Part shown: in pieces, positions 50,231 through 60,041 of the stretch
Position numbering within the stretch: position 1 is the first letter of the stretch
Layout of the letters: each line of letters opens with the position of its first letter
Source of the DNA: Takakia lepidozioides
Taxonomy: Eukaryota; Streptophyta; Takakiopsida; Takakiales; Takakiaceae
Direction: 5' to 3'
DNA: 64,000 nucleotides
Assembly (NCBI GenBank): GCA_030704615.1
Contig: CM060731.1
Span: 95,770,756 to 95,834,755, forward strand
Position numbers and translations under genes: made by a program
The notes under the pieces: model-generated
What the model saw: only the letters and a program-made list of their open reading frames with translations
What the model was told of the DNA's origin: nothing
Database searches by the model: none

Positions 50231-53200
50231 TCAGCCAGGACATCGCAAGGCAGCCTGTTCATTCTGGATAAGACACCAGAATGAGATGAGAGCTCCTGTG
50301 AATGAGGGCCCAGTGGTGGCAGCTCACATGGTTAGGCCATGTGCTGTACCAGAAGTAAGTACAATGATAGTAACAAGAAGTAAAGCCAAACTAATACCTC
50401 CAGTAGAAGAGGAAGAAGATGAGACTGGAAGTGGCAATGATATGCCTGAAGATGAAGAGACTTGGAAAGATGAGAAGGAACTGCACAAGGAAGTGGCAGA
50501 TACTATAAGGGAAATGCAAAAGAGTACTGATATTCCTGTGGCAGATTCCTCTGATTCGGATGGAGAAAAAGAAGGGAGTGAGGAAGAAAGGAAAAAAGAA
50601 GATGCAGACATGCAAAGTAATGAAGAGACTTTGGCTGCAGTAATATGTCAGACCAAAGCAGAAATTACCATTGGACAGCTATTAGCTGTGGCACCTTATT
50701 GTAGGCACAGGCTGTATCAGGCAATCAATCGAATTGCCCAAGAGACAGGAAACACAGACCTGAACAGCAAGGTGACCAGTTATAATATGAAGCCAGAAGG
50801 GCGAGAACCAGTCATGGACTTTGATGATTCTATGCCAGTAATCCAATTGAGAATTGGAAGCACAGAACTAACTGATGTACTGATAGATGGTGGTTCTGGA
50901 GTAAATATCATGACAAACCAATTAAGGAAGAAGCTTGGTCTAAGTAACATGCAACCAGCCCCATTTACAGTAACAATGGCAGATCAAAGAAGTGTGCAGC
51001 CATTGGGATTAATAAGAGGAGTTAAGATACAGATACAGAAAATGATCTTTATGATCACAGTAACTGTATTAAAAATGGATGAAGTCATGGAGGCTTACTC
51101 CTTATTATTGGGACGTCCGTGGCTGAAACAGGCCAGGGTATTCCATGACTGGAATTCTCAGTTATTAACCGTGCATAATGGGATACACGAGATACAAATT
51201 ACCACAAAGAAATCTAGTAGATTACCTGCTACAAGAAGACCTCGAGGAGTCAGAGAGTATGACTGGAGAGGAGGACTGGATGAGGAGCAGGAAGCTACCC
51301 TATTTGCTGCACACCCAGAGTGGGAGCAGGTTGCAGAGATGCGGCTGGAAAGCCTAAGTTGTTTGAGAGGTATCTGCTGTGGTGTAGTGACAGCAACACC
51401 AACTGAAGAGGAAACTAGCATTTACCCATCACATTTCTATGAAGAGAGAGAAGGAGAAATAGAAATCCTAGAAGAACCAGCCACTGTGAGCTTACAGGAT
51501 GAAGTGGTGACTGGTTGGACAATCACAGCTGATGAGCAGGTGAGAGAAGTAAATGTGGGAACTCAGGAGGAACCGAGGATGGTGAAAGTAGGAGCTGATT
51601 TGGAGCCGGAATTCTTCGAAGAAGCTAAAAGCTTGTTCATCAAATACAGAGATGTATTTGCTTGGAGCTATGAGGATCTAAAAGGGATACCACCTGAAGT
51701 CTGTCAGCATCAGATTGAACTGGAACCAGGGTCAGTACCAATCAAGCAGGCGAGGTATAGAATGAATCCCAACTACACACAGAAGGTTGGAGAAGAGATA
51801 AAGAAGTTGGCTGAGGCTAAGTTTATATACCCAATAGAGTATACAACTTGGTTGTCACCCATTGTTATAGTTCCCAAGAAGAATGGCAAACTAAGAGTAT
51901 GTGTAAACTATAAGAAGCTAAATGCTTGTACGAAGAAAGATCCTTTTCCTTTGCCATTCACAGAAGCAGTATTAGACACTGTGGCAGGCCATGAGATGTA
52001 CTCATTCATGGATGGCTTCAGTGGTTATAATCAAGTGCAAGTGGCAGAAGAAGACCAAGGGAAAACAGCTTTCATCACAGACTGGGGGGCTTATGCATAC
52101 AAAGTCATGCCCTTTGGACTTTGTAATGCACCAGCGACCTTTCAGAGAGTGATAAGTGAATCTTTTCATGAGTATCTGGATGATTTCATGCAGGTATTCT
52201 TGGATGATTTCAGTGTGTACAGCTCTAAGAGTGAGCACTTGCATAAATTGGAGTTATGTTTGGCCAGATGCAGGATGAGAGGTCTGGGCCTGAATCCAGA
52301 GAAGTGTACTTTCTGTGTGAACTCAGGGGTGCTTCTGGGACACATTGTGTGTAAGAAGGGACTCCTTGTGGATCCCAGGAAGACAGAGTCCATTAAAGCC
52401 TCTCCACCCCCAGTGAATGCTAAAAGTCTACGAAGATTCCTTGGGCAAACCAGTTATTACAGAAGATTTGTCAAAAGGTATGCACAAATAGCAGCACCAT
52501 TGAGCAAGCTTCTGAAGAAAGATGCAGTGTTTGCCTGGACAGCTGAATGTCAACAGGCGTTTGAGGAACTTACACTGTCAGTAACAACTACACCTGTGCT
52601 GATTAACCCTCACTGGCATGTAGTATTTCATGTTCACTGCGATGCATCAGGAGAAGCGTTGGGTGCGGTGTTAGCCCAGAATGTTACAGGGAATATAGAT
52701 TCACCTGTGTACTATGCTAGCCGGTTGATGAACAGTGCTGAGAGGAACTATAGTACAACGGAAAGAGAAGCATTGGCAATGATTTATGCAGTCAAGAAAT
52801 TCAGGCATTACCTATTGGGAAGAAAGTTTATGTTTTATGTGGATCACCAGGCTCTGATATATCTGGTGAACAAACCTTTGATAAGTGGAAGGATAGCGAG
52901 GTGGTTAATAATCTTGCATGAGTTTGAGTTCGAGGTTATTTACAAGCCTGGCCGTTTGCATCTTGTGGCAGATCATTTGTCACGACAAACAACAGGAGAG
53001 GCCGCCACAGGAGTGGACGATCAGTTACCTGATGCAAGTTTATTTGTAATGGAGGTGCAAGGAAGTGCAGATGAATGGTTAGATTGGCAGTGGCCAATCA
53101 GATACTACCTTGCTCATGGTCAGTGCCCACCTAGTTATGGTAAGGAGCAGAGGAAGAGAATTGCTATCAAAGCTTTACCTTATACTATGGTAGGAAGCAG

Positions 53201-54665
53201 AATGTATAAGTTAGGACCTGATGGAGTACTAAAACGATGCTTGTACCACCATGAAGTAAATAAAGTCTTGGAGGAAGTTCATAAAGGAGTGGCTGGAGGT
53301 CATTTTGGAGAAGAGACTACCAGTAGAAAGATACTACTCGCAGGATACTGGTGGCCTACTTTGTTCAAAGATGTACACGAGTATTGTCAGAAGTGTGATG
53401 AATGTCAGAGGCTAGGACCTTTGCAGAGATCTGGAAGGATGGCCTTGCATCCTACAATGCCTACGGAACCATTTCAGAAATGGGGACTAGACTTTGTTGG
53501 ACCAATTAATCCACCATCCAAGAATACACGAAACAGGTACATAATTACAGCCACTGATTATACTACAAAGTGGGTGGAAGCTAAAGCTTTGAGGGACAAC
53601 ACAGCCAAGTCCACAGCAAGGTTCCTGTACGAGAACATACTTACACGATTTGGCTGTCCCTTAGAATTTATCAGTGATCAAGGAAGTCACTTCATGAATG
53701 AGACCATTGAGTTGTTGACTAAAGAGTTTATGATTGTGCATAGAAAGAGTACAACATATTACCCGCAGGGTAATGGGCAGGCAGAGGCTACCAACAAAAT
53801 ACTATGTACTATCTTGGCTAAGATAGTCAATGCAAACAGAACGGATTGGGATACAAAGCTGCTGACAGCTTTATGGTCATACAAGACTTCATATAAAGTC
53901 ACCACTAAGTATACACCATTCCAATTAGTTTATGGTATGGAAGCCTTACTTCCAGTGGAATTCCTGTTACCTACCATGAGAACGGAGTGGGGAAAAAGAA
54001 TGGAATTGCAAGACTCCATCAAGGTCAGGAAACATGAATTATACCATGTGGAAGAAGTACGTGCTGATGCAGCTGATAATATGACCAGAATTCAGATGAA
54101 GCGAAAGGAACAGTTTGATGAAGGCAAGTTAAAGACTTTTAAGACGGGGGATTTGGTTCTATGGTTGCAGAAGAAAGGAAAGATTCAAGCTTCTAAGCTT
54201 AAATCACCGTGGAAAGGACCTTATATCATACAAAAGATGTATGATAACAACACCGCCATGTTACAAACCATTAACAAAGAAATGCTGGGAAGAGTCAACG
54301 CAAATAAGTTGAAGGGGTACAGTGGTATCCATGACAAACCCCTGCAGCATGATTTGCATGTTGAACCGCAAGAGCAGTCACGGGCTGCCCAGTGTTACGA
54401 ACGGAGTATGGAACACTTGTCGCTAGGCCCAGCATATATGACCAGGGCGGGCAAAACAAACGTGACACAGCCAACCACAGCCCCTCACGACGTGACACAG
54501 CCTATCACAGCCCATCACGACGTGACACAGCCTATCACAGCCCGGCAAGGCACAACACAGCCTATCACAGCCCAGCACGGCGCAACACAACCTATAACAA
54601 CCTACCACAGCGTGTCACAGCCTATCACAGCTTACCACAGTGCATCACAGCCTATCACAGTGTAA
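50217..54665 (+). CDS. Pol of the Athila/Tat-like element (knuckle-protease-RT-RNase H-integrase)
   Basis: One long intact frame. CCHC knuckle (50217), then protease (LTDVLIDGGSGVNIMTNQLR; Asp-Gly-Gly). RT: TWLSPIVIVPKKNGKLRVCV, FMDGFSGYNQVQVAEEDQGK, MPFGLCNAPATFQRVISESF, VFLDDFSVYSSKSEHLHKLE with F-L-D-D as in Athila/Tat. RNase H: VHCDASGEALGAVLAQNV, YVDHQALIYLVNK, LHLVADHLSR. Integrase: HKGVAGGHFGEETTSRKILL, CQKCDECQRLG, WGLDFVGPINPPSKNTRNRY, ISDQGSHFMNETIELLTKEF, YYPQGNGQAEATNKILCTIL, GPYIIQKMYDNNTAMLQ. The last 60 residues are a repeat of V/T-T-Q-P-I-T-A units translated from CACAGCC-type minisatellite. The first ATG in frame is 50286, so expression probably depends on gag. Confidence 0.93.
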   Translation, partial: CYYCNQPGHRKAACSFWIRHQNEMRAPVNEGPVVAAHMVRPCAVPEVSTMIVTRSKAKLIPPVEEEEDETGSGNDMPEDEETWKDEKELHKEVADTIREMQKSTDIPVADSSDSDGEKEGSEEERKKEDADMQSNEETLAAVICQTKAEITIGQLLAVAPYCRHRLYQAINRIAQETGNTDLNSKVTSYNMKPEGREPVMDFDDSMPVIQLRIGSTELTDVLIDGGSGVNIMTNQLRKKLGLSNMQPAPFTVTMADQRSVQPLGLIRGVKIQIQKMIFMITVTVLKMDEVMEAYSLLLGRPWLKQARVFHDWNSQLLTVHNGIHEIQITTKKSSRLPATRRPRGVREYDWRGGLDEEQEATLFAAHPEWEQVAEMRLESLSCLRGICCGVVTATPTEEETSIYPSHFYEEREGEIEILEEPATVSLQDEVVTGWTITADEQVREVNVGTQEEPRMVKVGADLEPEFFEEAKSLFIKYRDVFAWSYEDLKGIPPEVCQHQIELEPGSVPIKQARYRMNPNYTQKVGEEIKKLAEAKFIYPIEYTTWLSPIVIVPKKNGKLRVCVNYKKLNACTKKDPFPLPFTEAVLDTVAGHEMYSFMDGFSGYNQVQVAEEDQGKTAFITDWGAYAYKVMPFGLCNAPATFQRVISESFHEYLDDFMQVFLDDFSVYSSKSEHLHKLELCLARCRMRGLGLNPEKCTFCVNSGVLLGHIVCKKGLLVDPRKTESIKASPPPVNAKSLRRFLGQTSYYRRFVKRYAQIAAPLSKLLKKDAVFAWTAECQQAFEELTLSVTTTPVLINPHWHVVFHVHCDASGEALGAVLAQNVTGNIDSPVYYASRLMNSAERNYSTTEREALAMIYAVKKFRHYLLGRKFMFYVDHQALIYLVNKPLISGRIARWLIILHEFEFEVIYKPGRLHLVADHLSRQTTGEAATGVDDQLPDASLFVMEVQGSADEWLDWQWPIRYYLAHGQCPPSYGKEQRKRIAIKALPYTMVGSRMYKLGPDGVLKRCLYHHEVNKVLEEVHKGVAGGHFGEETTSRKILLAGYWWPTLFKDVHEYCQKCDECQRLGPLQRSGRMALHPTMPTEPFQKWGLDFVGPINPPSKNTRNRYIITATDYTTKWVEAKALRDNTAKSTARFLYENILTRFGCPLEFISDQGSHFMNETIELLTKEFMIVHRKSTTYYPQGNGQAEATNKILCTILAKIVNANRTDWDTKLLTALWSYKTSYKVTTKYTPFQLVYGMEALLPVEFLLPTMRTEWGKRMELQDSIKVRKHELYHVEEVRADAADNMTRIQMKRKEQFDEGKLKTFKTGDLVLWLQKKGKIQASKLKSPWKGPYIIQKMYDNNTAMLQTINKEMLGRVNANKLKGYSGIHDKPLQHDLHVEPQEQSRAAQCYERSMEHLSLGPAYMTRAGKTNVTQPTTAPHDVTQPITAHHDVTQPITARQGTTQPITAQHGATQPITTYHSVSQPITAYHSASQPITV

Positions 54666-55258
54666 CACAGTATGACACAGCCTGTCACAGCTCAACACAG
54701 CCTACTAAAGTTACACCATCCATAGAATCAGTGACAAGTGGACATATAATAACTTCAGGAAAATGGATGACGGAAGAGGAAACGGAAATTACTTTAAAAA
54801 TAGACACGTGGAGGTCAGGGCGCGACACACAGCAGACAATGAAGTGCAAGGACAGGTGTCAAAAAGAAAGAAGACAAGAACGGCCGTCAAAAGGGATGAA
54901 AGCCAGGCCCATTAATGAGTACGGAAAAAGGGAAACGGAACGAACGGCAAGTACAGAAAAGCCGAATTCTTGTCACATGTGTGATCCTAGTGGACTATCC
55001 AAGAGGGAAAGTCCACTAAAGAAGATAAAATTTAAAATCCAGTCACAGCAGATACAGCCAATAGAAAACCAGAGAAAGGATCAAGAAAATGGAGGGAAAT
55101 TGAGCGCAAGAGGCGGCGTCGTTCTGAGTAACGGGCGTCTCGACAGGACAGGCCATAAATGCTATAACTTGGAAACTATGGAGGAACTAACAGACTATAC
55201 GCTCGCAATATTACTTACGCAGTGGCATAGACACGAAAGGACAGAGCTTTTCTCTTGA
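54392..55258 (+). CDS. ORF overlapping the pol end, low complexity then Lys-rich
   Basis: Open for 288 codons and overlapping the last 270 bases of pol in another frame. The first part is DTAYHSP repeats from the minisatellite; the rest is charged (CQKERRQERPSKGMKARPIN; KKIKFKIQSQQIQPIENQRK). No domain recognised. It may be noncoding spacer that happens to be open; equally it could be the start of the downstream accessory ORF. Confidence 0.3.
   Translation: MLRTEYGTLVARPSIYDQGGQNKRDTANHSPSRRDTAYHSPSRRDTAYHSPARHNTAYHSPARRNTTYNNLPQRVTAYHSLPQCITAYHSVTQYDTACHSSTQPTKVTPSIESVTSGHIITSGKWMTEEETEITLKIDTWRSGRDTQQTMKCKDRCQKERRQERPSKGMKARPINEYGKRETERTASTEKPNSCHMCDPSGLSKRESPLKKIKFKIQSQQIQPIENQRKDQENGGKLSARGGVVLSNGRLDRTGHKCYNLETMEELTDYTLAILLTQWHRHERTELFS
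54460..54710 (+). repeat. CACAGCC minisatellite at the pol end
   Basis: About ten units of ACACAGCCTATCACAGCCC-type sequence, related to the LTR minisatellite. The pol frame reads QPITA repeats across it, and a second frame reads DTAYHSP repeats. Confidence 0.9.
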
Positions 55259-55325
55259 GCAATGCTTGCAAGCCCCGCAGGCTTACAAGAAATTACCCAT
55301 AGCTTTCTGCGGCAACCATACGTTT

Positions 55326-56102
55326 ATGCTTTGTGCACTACAGGCATTCCTGCAGTTGTTACAGCCAAAGCAGTTCTGTGAGTCTAAAATGAAGAGAGTG
55401 AGAGGAATGGAGGAAATCAGGGTGAAGAGCACCACAATTCTGCAGAAACAAACGATGGCTACCCCACAGGCGATAAAGATACTGGAGGAGCTGAGATTGG
55501 AAGGATTGCAAAGCCTAGATTGGACACTACACCATAGACAGTACATGTTACAATTTTTGCAGAACTTTGAGCCAAGGACAGGAACAACAACGGTGAAGGG
55601 AGTTGAATTAATGATTACTCCCCTATACCTCCAGCAATTGTTTCGATTGCCAGCAGGTCAGGTGCATGTGGAGGAACACAGGGCAAGACTGCAAATAGGG
55701 GACTTATTCCAAGAAGGGAGTTTCTTTAAAACTCAGGGTTATGCTTGTACCAAAGCTGTGTACCCAGGGTTAAAAGAGATAGGCCAGGTATTGAACGTTC
55801 TGATTGCCCTGAAACAGAACCAACAATATTTGAGCAGATCCTTCATAGAGGAAATACTCAAAGGCCTGAAGGGACAAGAGGTACAATGGGCGGACATAAT
55901 GTACAACGCACTAGTAGAGGAGATGAAAAGATTACAAGGTACTACCGCAAAGTCTCCTATCATTGTGTCTGGCCCAATCATTGCTCAAATAATCCTTAAT
56001 TCTGGCATATTTAATGCACAAGAAAGGAAGGAAATGGGAGTGTTTGAGCCAGAACAACTGCAATGGAAGAGCAAGGCTCTTCACACAGTGAGGGTGGACT
56101 AG
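55326..56102 (+). CDS. Accessory ORF after pol, resembling plant retrotransposon-associated domain
   Basis: About 258 codons from the first ATG in frame. The pattern YMLQFLQNFEPRTGTTTVKG followed by LMITPLYLQQLFRLPAG, then a helical part (ALKQNQQYLSRSFIEEILKG; PIIVSGPIIAQIILNSGIF), resembles the plant transposon-protein domain (F-Y-x-N-L ... V-R-G ... I-N-x-x-L-G-L-P) found next to Athila-type elements. I have not been able to test this. Its 3' end overlaps the next ORF by 40 bases. Confidence 0.5.
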   Translation: MLCALQAFLQLLQPKQFCESKMKRVRGMEEIRVKSTTILQKQTMATPQAIKILEELRLEGLQSLDWTLHHRQYMLQFLQNFEPRTGTTTVKGVELMITPLYLQQLFRLPAGQVHVEEHRARLQIGDLFQEGSFFKTQGYACTKAVYPGLKEIGQVLNVLIALKQNQQYLSRSFIEEILKGLKGQEVQWADIMYNALVEEMKRLQGTTAKSPIIVSGPIIAQIILNSGIFNAQERKEMGVFEPEQLQWKSKALHTVRVD

Positions 56103-58366
56103 CAGCACAACCCGAGACTAAGAGGCAGAGAAGGGGAAAGACTGTAGTGGCGGATCCACTGGCTTCACGGATTCCGCATGATAATGTTTCCCAAGCTCAT
56201 GGCCAGGAAGGGGCACAGCAGCACAGACAAATGCTATTACTGGAAGCAGGACCTTCAGAGAGGGAGGAGGAAGTTACTTCTGCATCACAACCATCACAGC
56301 CACTTGAACGACTTGTCACAAGGTCACAAGTTATCCATGCAGCTCAACCCGAAATAATTGATTTGGAAAGTGAAGGCATAGATATTCCAACTACAGAACA
56401 GATAGTGGCAGAAATAGAGAAAGGGGACCTTCTCTATGAATATTCTGGTCTGGTCAAGGAGACAGAAATCCCAGAGGTGCAACAGTTGCCCAAGGGAAAT
56501 CCTGAGGTGCATATAATACACACACCTGTGTCGGAGGTACCACAGGCGGAAGGTCATGACACTGTAGCACCGGTGATAGATGAAGTAGTTCAGGAAGAAA
56601 ATCCGGTGGGACAATGGCCTGAATGGTTAGTGAGACATCATACTGTTGAAGATCAGGAGGAACAGCAGCAACCTCACCATGATGACCCTCAACAGGCAAT
56701 GCTGATGAGTTCCATAGGCAGGACACTTAATTTGTTGGGGACTTATGTCAAATCCCATGTTCCAATTACCCAATTGACAGCCTTGAAAGAGGAACTCAGG
56801 AAGGAGTTTGAGGCTCGACTTGCCACTGAGTGTGCAAACAAGGTCGATGAAGAGGTCACTCTCAAGATGAAGCAGGACTTGGGCAATACAGAAATGGCTT
56901 TGCAATTGGCCAAGCAACAATTGATTGAGGCAGGCCTCGCGCAAGACCAGTTGCACGAAGCACATAAGCAACAGCTATACCAAATGCAGGTGCAGCATGA
57001 AAGCAAGTTGCAAGAACTGAATGCACTACATACGGAGTTGCAGACAGTGCATAACAGGATGGCGATACAATGTGCTACATTTACAACTATGCTTGACCAA
57101 TCAACAAAAGAAATAAACAGTCAAGCGGAAAAATGTACGAAGGCAGAAGAAGAGAATGTTGAGCAAATGAAGCTCATTGTCGATATGAAGAATACAATCT
57201 GTCGCAATGAAGATACTTTCAAGCAATACAGGCAGATGGAAGCTGATCAAGAGAAACACATCGTGGAGTTGCAACAAACCATCGTGGCCAATAGAAATGA
57301 AATCGCGGTCAGTAACAAGGCTTGGAAGGAAGCCAATAATCTACTTGCTGCTTATGCGCAATTGGTTGAGCCACAGGCGAAGCGCATGGAGGCTTTACAA
57401 CAGCAGTTGGAATTGTACAAGCTAAGAGAGGAGCAAACTCTCAGGGGAACCACAAGCAGCTTGGTGGATAACAGCCTTATGCAGGTCTGGTTAGCACAAG
57501 GGCCAGTAGAGGGCAAAGCCCCACGGAAGCTCACCCAAAGCGAGATGAATGAGCTCAGGCTGCAGGTGCAGAACATTGCCACAACTACTATAGACAATGT
57601 CTATAGTAGGATAGCAGAGTTACAAGAGGATGTAGACGGACTCCAGACTCAAGTGGAAGACCTCACTTCAAACATCGACCAAAGAGTCTATATCCCTCAG
57701 GAACAGCTAATGGCTTCTTATTTACAAGCCAGAACTTTGGCTTTTCAGTCTTCACAGGAGGTGCAGGAGATGCCAATGATACAGGAGCCAGTACCACCAC
57801 CACCACAACAGGTCAGTGTACCAGTAGCTGAACCTGTGGTTACTACAACCACACCACAGCCACCACAGCCGGAGGTATGGGGCAATGCCGCTTTTAACCC
57901 ACCTAAAACTCCAGCTGCAAGGGAGTACAGCAGGGCTATGCTTATGCCCTTCAACCAAATTCCCATCATGTTGGATTTGGCTTGGAAAGAATTTAGTCCT
58001 CCGCAGTCATTCGCACATTACTACCAAATCATGCGTATTTGGCTGCCAGTGGCAACTAGGACTAAAGTTCTTCCAAACAATCGACATATTGAAGATCATC
58101 ACTTTGCACAATACTGGCACGAGGCAGGTACCATGTTGAGGGAATTGGTTGCTTTCCAGGTTGTACATGGACTCATTTATACCAAGACCAAGGAGATAGC
58201 AAGTATTGTCATGGGGTGCGGGCTATACTACGCTGCTTGTTTTCTGGTACGTTACCACATTGAGCAACAAAAGATGCAAACACGCTTTCAAAGTTACTCC
58301 AGTGGAATCATTGGGTATTACCTTCGGTGCCACCTCATATGTACCTATATGACCCAAAAGTTATGA
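56063..58366 (+). CDS. Coiled-coil accessory ORF of the element
   Basis: Starts ATG at 56063, inside the previous ORF. Acidic/Gln-rich N-terminus with a basic patch (ETKRQRRGK). A long coiled coil spans about residues 240-470 (LTALKEELRKEFEARLATEC; QLYQMQVQHESKLQELNALH; LEPQ...MEALQQQLELYKLREE). A second helical stretch near 520 follows, then a Pro/Thr-rich linker and a folded C-terminal part (FNQIPIMLDLAWKEFSPPQS; YYQIMRIWLPVATRTKVLPN). No membrane segment or signal peptide, so not an obvious envelope protein. A frame slip near 58290 connects it to the next segment. Confidence 0.55.
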   Translation: MEEQGSSHSEGGLAAQPETKRQRRGKTVVADPLASRIPHDNVSQAHGQEGAQQHRQMLLLEAGPSEREEEVTSASQPSQPLERLVTRSQVIHAAQPEIIDLESEGIDIPTTEQIVAEIEKGDLLYEYSGLVKETEIPEVQQLPKGNPEVHIIHTPVSEVPQAEGHDTVAPVIDEVVQEENPVGQWPEWLVRHHTVEDQEEQQQPHHDDPQQAMLMSSIGRTLNLLGTYVKSHVPITQLTALKEELRKEFEARLATECANKVDEEVTLKMKQDLGNTEMALQLAKQQLIEAGLAQDQLHEAHKQQLYQMQVQHESKLQELNALHTELQTVHNRMAIQCATFTTMLDQSTKEINSQAEKCTKAEEENVEQMKLIVDMKNTICRNEDTFKQYRQMEADQEKHIVELQQTIVANRNEIAVSNKAWKEANNLLAAYAQLVEPQAKRMEALQQQLELYKLREEQTLRGTTSSLVDNSLMQVWLAQGPVEGKAPRKLTQSEMNELRLQVQNIATTTIDNVYSRIAELQEDVDGLQTQVEDLTSNIDQRVYIPQEQLMASYLQARTLAFQSSQEVQEMPMIQEPVPPPPQQVSVPVAEPVVTTTTPQPPQPEVWGNAAFNPPKTPAAREYSRAMLMPFNQIPIMLDLAWKEFSPPQSFAHYYQIMRIWLPVATRTKVLPNNRHIEDHHFAQYWHEAGTMLRELVAFQVVHGLIYTKTKEIASIVMGCGLYYAACFLVRYHIEQQKMQTRFQSYSSGIIGYYLRCHLICTYMTQKL

Positions 58367-58938
58367 TGCAAAAGGATTCTCAAATTCGTTCATGGTTTCA
58401 AGCAGCCTGCAACCATTTGTCAACACAGAAATTCGGACTTGATGACATTTTCTATAAGGGACATGTGGCATGGAAGTACTTGCACGCTGCACCAGTAATT
58501 GGTACCCCACTCACCTGGACAGACAAGGAGCTCAGTGTCTACACCAATTTTGCTGTTCAGCGGTTACACCAAGTTGTAAAATGCAAACTTCCAGACATGG
58601 TAGGACAGCATTGTATGCCCCAGATGATTCCACAAAAGGTTCGAAAATTAAAACATCTGAGAGGTGATGAGGATTCTGATACAACTGTTTCTTCACAGAA
58701 TTCTTTTGACATGGGAGAAGACTATGCAATTCAGATGGCAGAAAAGAAGCGACGGGGGTCTCCTATGCCGGAAAGGTTACCTCGATATCAGCCTCCAGAG
58801 GGCCTCACTTATCCAGGTAGTGATCAACCATCTCCGTCAACCAGAGACAGACCTCGGGCTCGTACACACAGTCCGCCACGAAACTCTCAACGTCAACAAG
58901 GTGCTCACTCACAAAGGTTTGCTACTCGGAAACAGTAA
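58327..58938 (+). CDS. C-terminal continuation of the coiled-coil ORF
   Basis: In a different frame from 56063-58366; reading back, WNHWVLPSVPPHMYLYDPKV is a sensible join upstream of 58327. It continues FGLDDIFYKGHVAWKYLHAA and ELSVYTNFAVQRLHQVVKCK, then an Arg/Ser/Pro-rich tail (RDRPRARTHSPPRNSQRQQ). It ends 38 bases before the 3' LTR. Either a single indel or a programmed shift separates the parts. Confidence 0.5.
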   Translation: MPPHMYLYDPKVMMQKDSQIRSWFQAACNHLSTQKFGLDDIFYKGHVAWKYLHAAPVIGTPLTWTDKELSVYTNFAVQRLHQVVKCKLPDMVGQHCMPQMIPQKVRKLKHLRGDEDSDTTVSSQNSFDMGEDYAIQMAEKKRRGSPMPERLPRYQPPEGLTYPGSDQPSPSTRDRPRARTHSPPRNSQRQQGAHSQRFATRKQ

Positions 58939-58958
58939 ACCGTGAGGACACGGCTTTT

Positions 58959-58976
58959 TGAGGGGGGAAGGGGTAA
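58959..58976 (+). promoter_or_regulatory. Polypurine tract of the Athila/Tat-like element
   Basis: GAGGGGGGAAGGGGTAA directly before the 3' LTR start TGTTAG, the expected plus-strand priming site. Confidence 0.85.
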
Positions 58977-60036
58977 TGTTAGAGGACTGTAGGGGACTTA
59001 GACACTTATACGGGATCTGTAGGGTACCCTTAAATTTTGCACAGACTGAGACCAACAGGAGCCTTAGGGGTGACAGCAGCGCACTGTAGAGGGGGGTTAC
59101 ACAGTCGTCACAGCCCACACAGCCGTCACAGTCCACACAGCCAACACAGCCAACACAGCCCGTCACAGTCGTCACAGCCAACACAGCCGTCACAGTCCAC
59201 ACAGCCAACACAGCCAACACAGCCCGTCACAGTCGTCACAGCCAACACAGCCGACACAGCCACACAGCCGACACAGCCGACACAGCCCGGCACAGCCACA
59301 CAGCCAGTCACAGCCCGACACAGCCAAACACAGTCGCACAGCCAGTCACAGCCCGTCACAGTTTCACACAGCCAGTCACAGCTTGACACAGCTGTCACGA
59401 TCATAGGGAACGAAGAGTAGGACAGGGAACGACTGTGGGGAACAACACCTGCGAAGGGAACATGTTAGTTCACAGACGACGGTTAGTGAGGGAAACGGTT
59501 AGAACTGCGGATAGGAAGATAAAGGGAAAACGGGGAATGAAGAGGGGATAGATTTTTATCATTCTTCAGAGGAGGACTTCTTAGTCAGGCTGGAGCGGAG
59601 ATCGGAAGCAAAAGATGGAGAGCACGGTGAAGGAGGAAAGAGGATTAGTAGATGCTTGTTATATGCAAAGCTGTAGTGATATTGTAGAGCAGATTAGAGA
59701 CATAATGGCTTCGGCCTGATACCTGATAAATCATAATCTGATACTTATACGATACAATCACACTGTGTAGAGAGATCTGAGTGAAGCTGTGGATTGAATG
59801 GATGAGTGAAGGAAACCGATAGATTGATGAAGCAAACTGATACTTAATTATCAATGGTAAGGTAGCTAAGATGAATGCGGAAAGGGAAACAAATAGGAAA
59901 CACCCCCATGATACACTAGCTGTAGGTCATGACTGATTGTTCTGCGCGGGCTGAGTACTTAGAGATTTCCAACTCTTCTATCTTGGAGTTTCCGCCTCGG
60001 ATAGCGAAGGGATGGGTGAGTAAAAGCCGCGCGACA
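58977..60036 (+). repeat. 3' LTR of the Athila/Tat-like element
   Basis: 1060 bases, near-identical to the 5' LTR. Differences seen: a longer minisatellite (59100-59395), one TA and one A fewer near 59520-59550, and substitutions such as GACAGAG to GACAGGG, GATATTTAA to GATACTTAA and GGATGGATG to GGATGGGTG. Followed by the CCAAG target duplicate. Confidence 0.93.
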
Positions 60037-60041
60037 CCAAG

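Larger units (their letters stand above)
47593..60036 (+). mobile_element. Athila/Tat-like Ty3/gypsy LTR retrotransposon with extra ORFs
   Basis: Complete element of 12.4 kb: LTRs starting TGTTAG and ending CGCGACA, a 5-base target duplication CCAAG (47588-47592 and 60037-60041), primer site, ORF1, gag, pol, two or more extra sense-strand ORFs after pol, and a polypurine tract. The LTRs differ mainly by the length of an internal minisatellite and a handful of single-base changes, so insertion was recent. Integrase lacks a chromodomain. The pol ORF is intact, but gag has an internal deletion, so this copy may need a helper. Confidence 0.93.

Noticed and set aside
55266-58938. Envelope protein in the post-pol ORFs
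   Set aside because: No signal peptide, membrane segment or cleavage motif seen; the main feature is a coiled coil.
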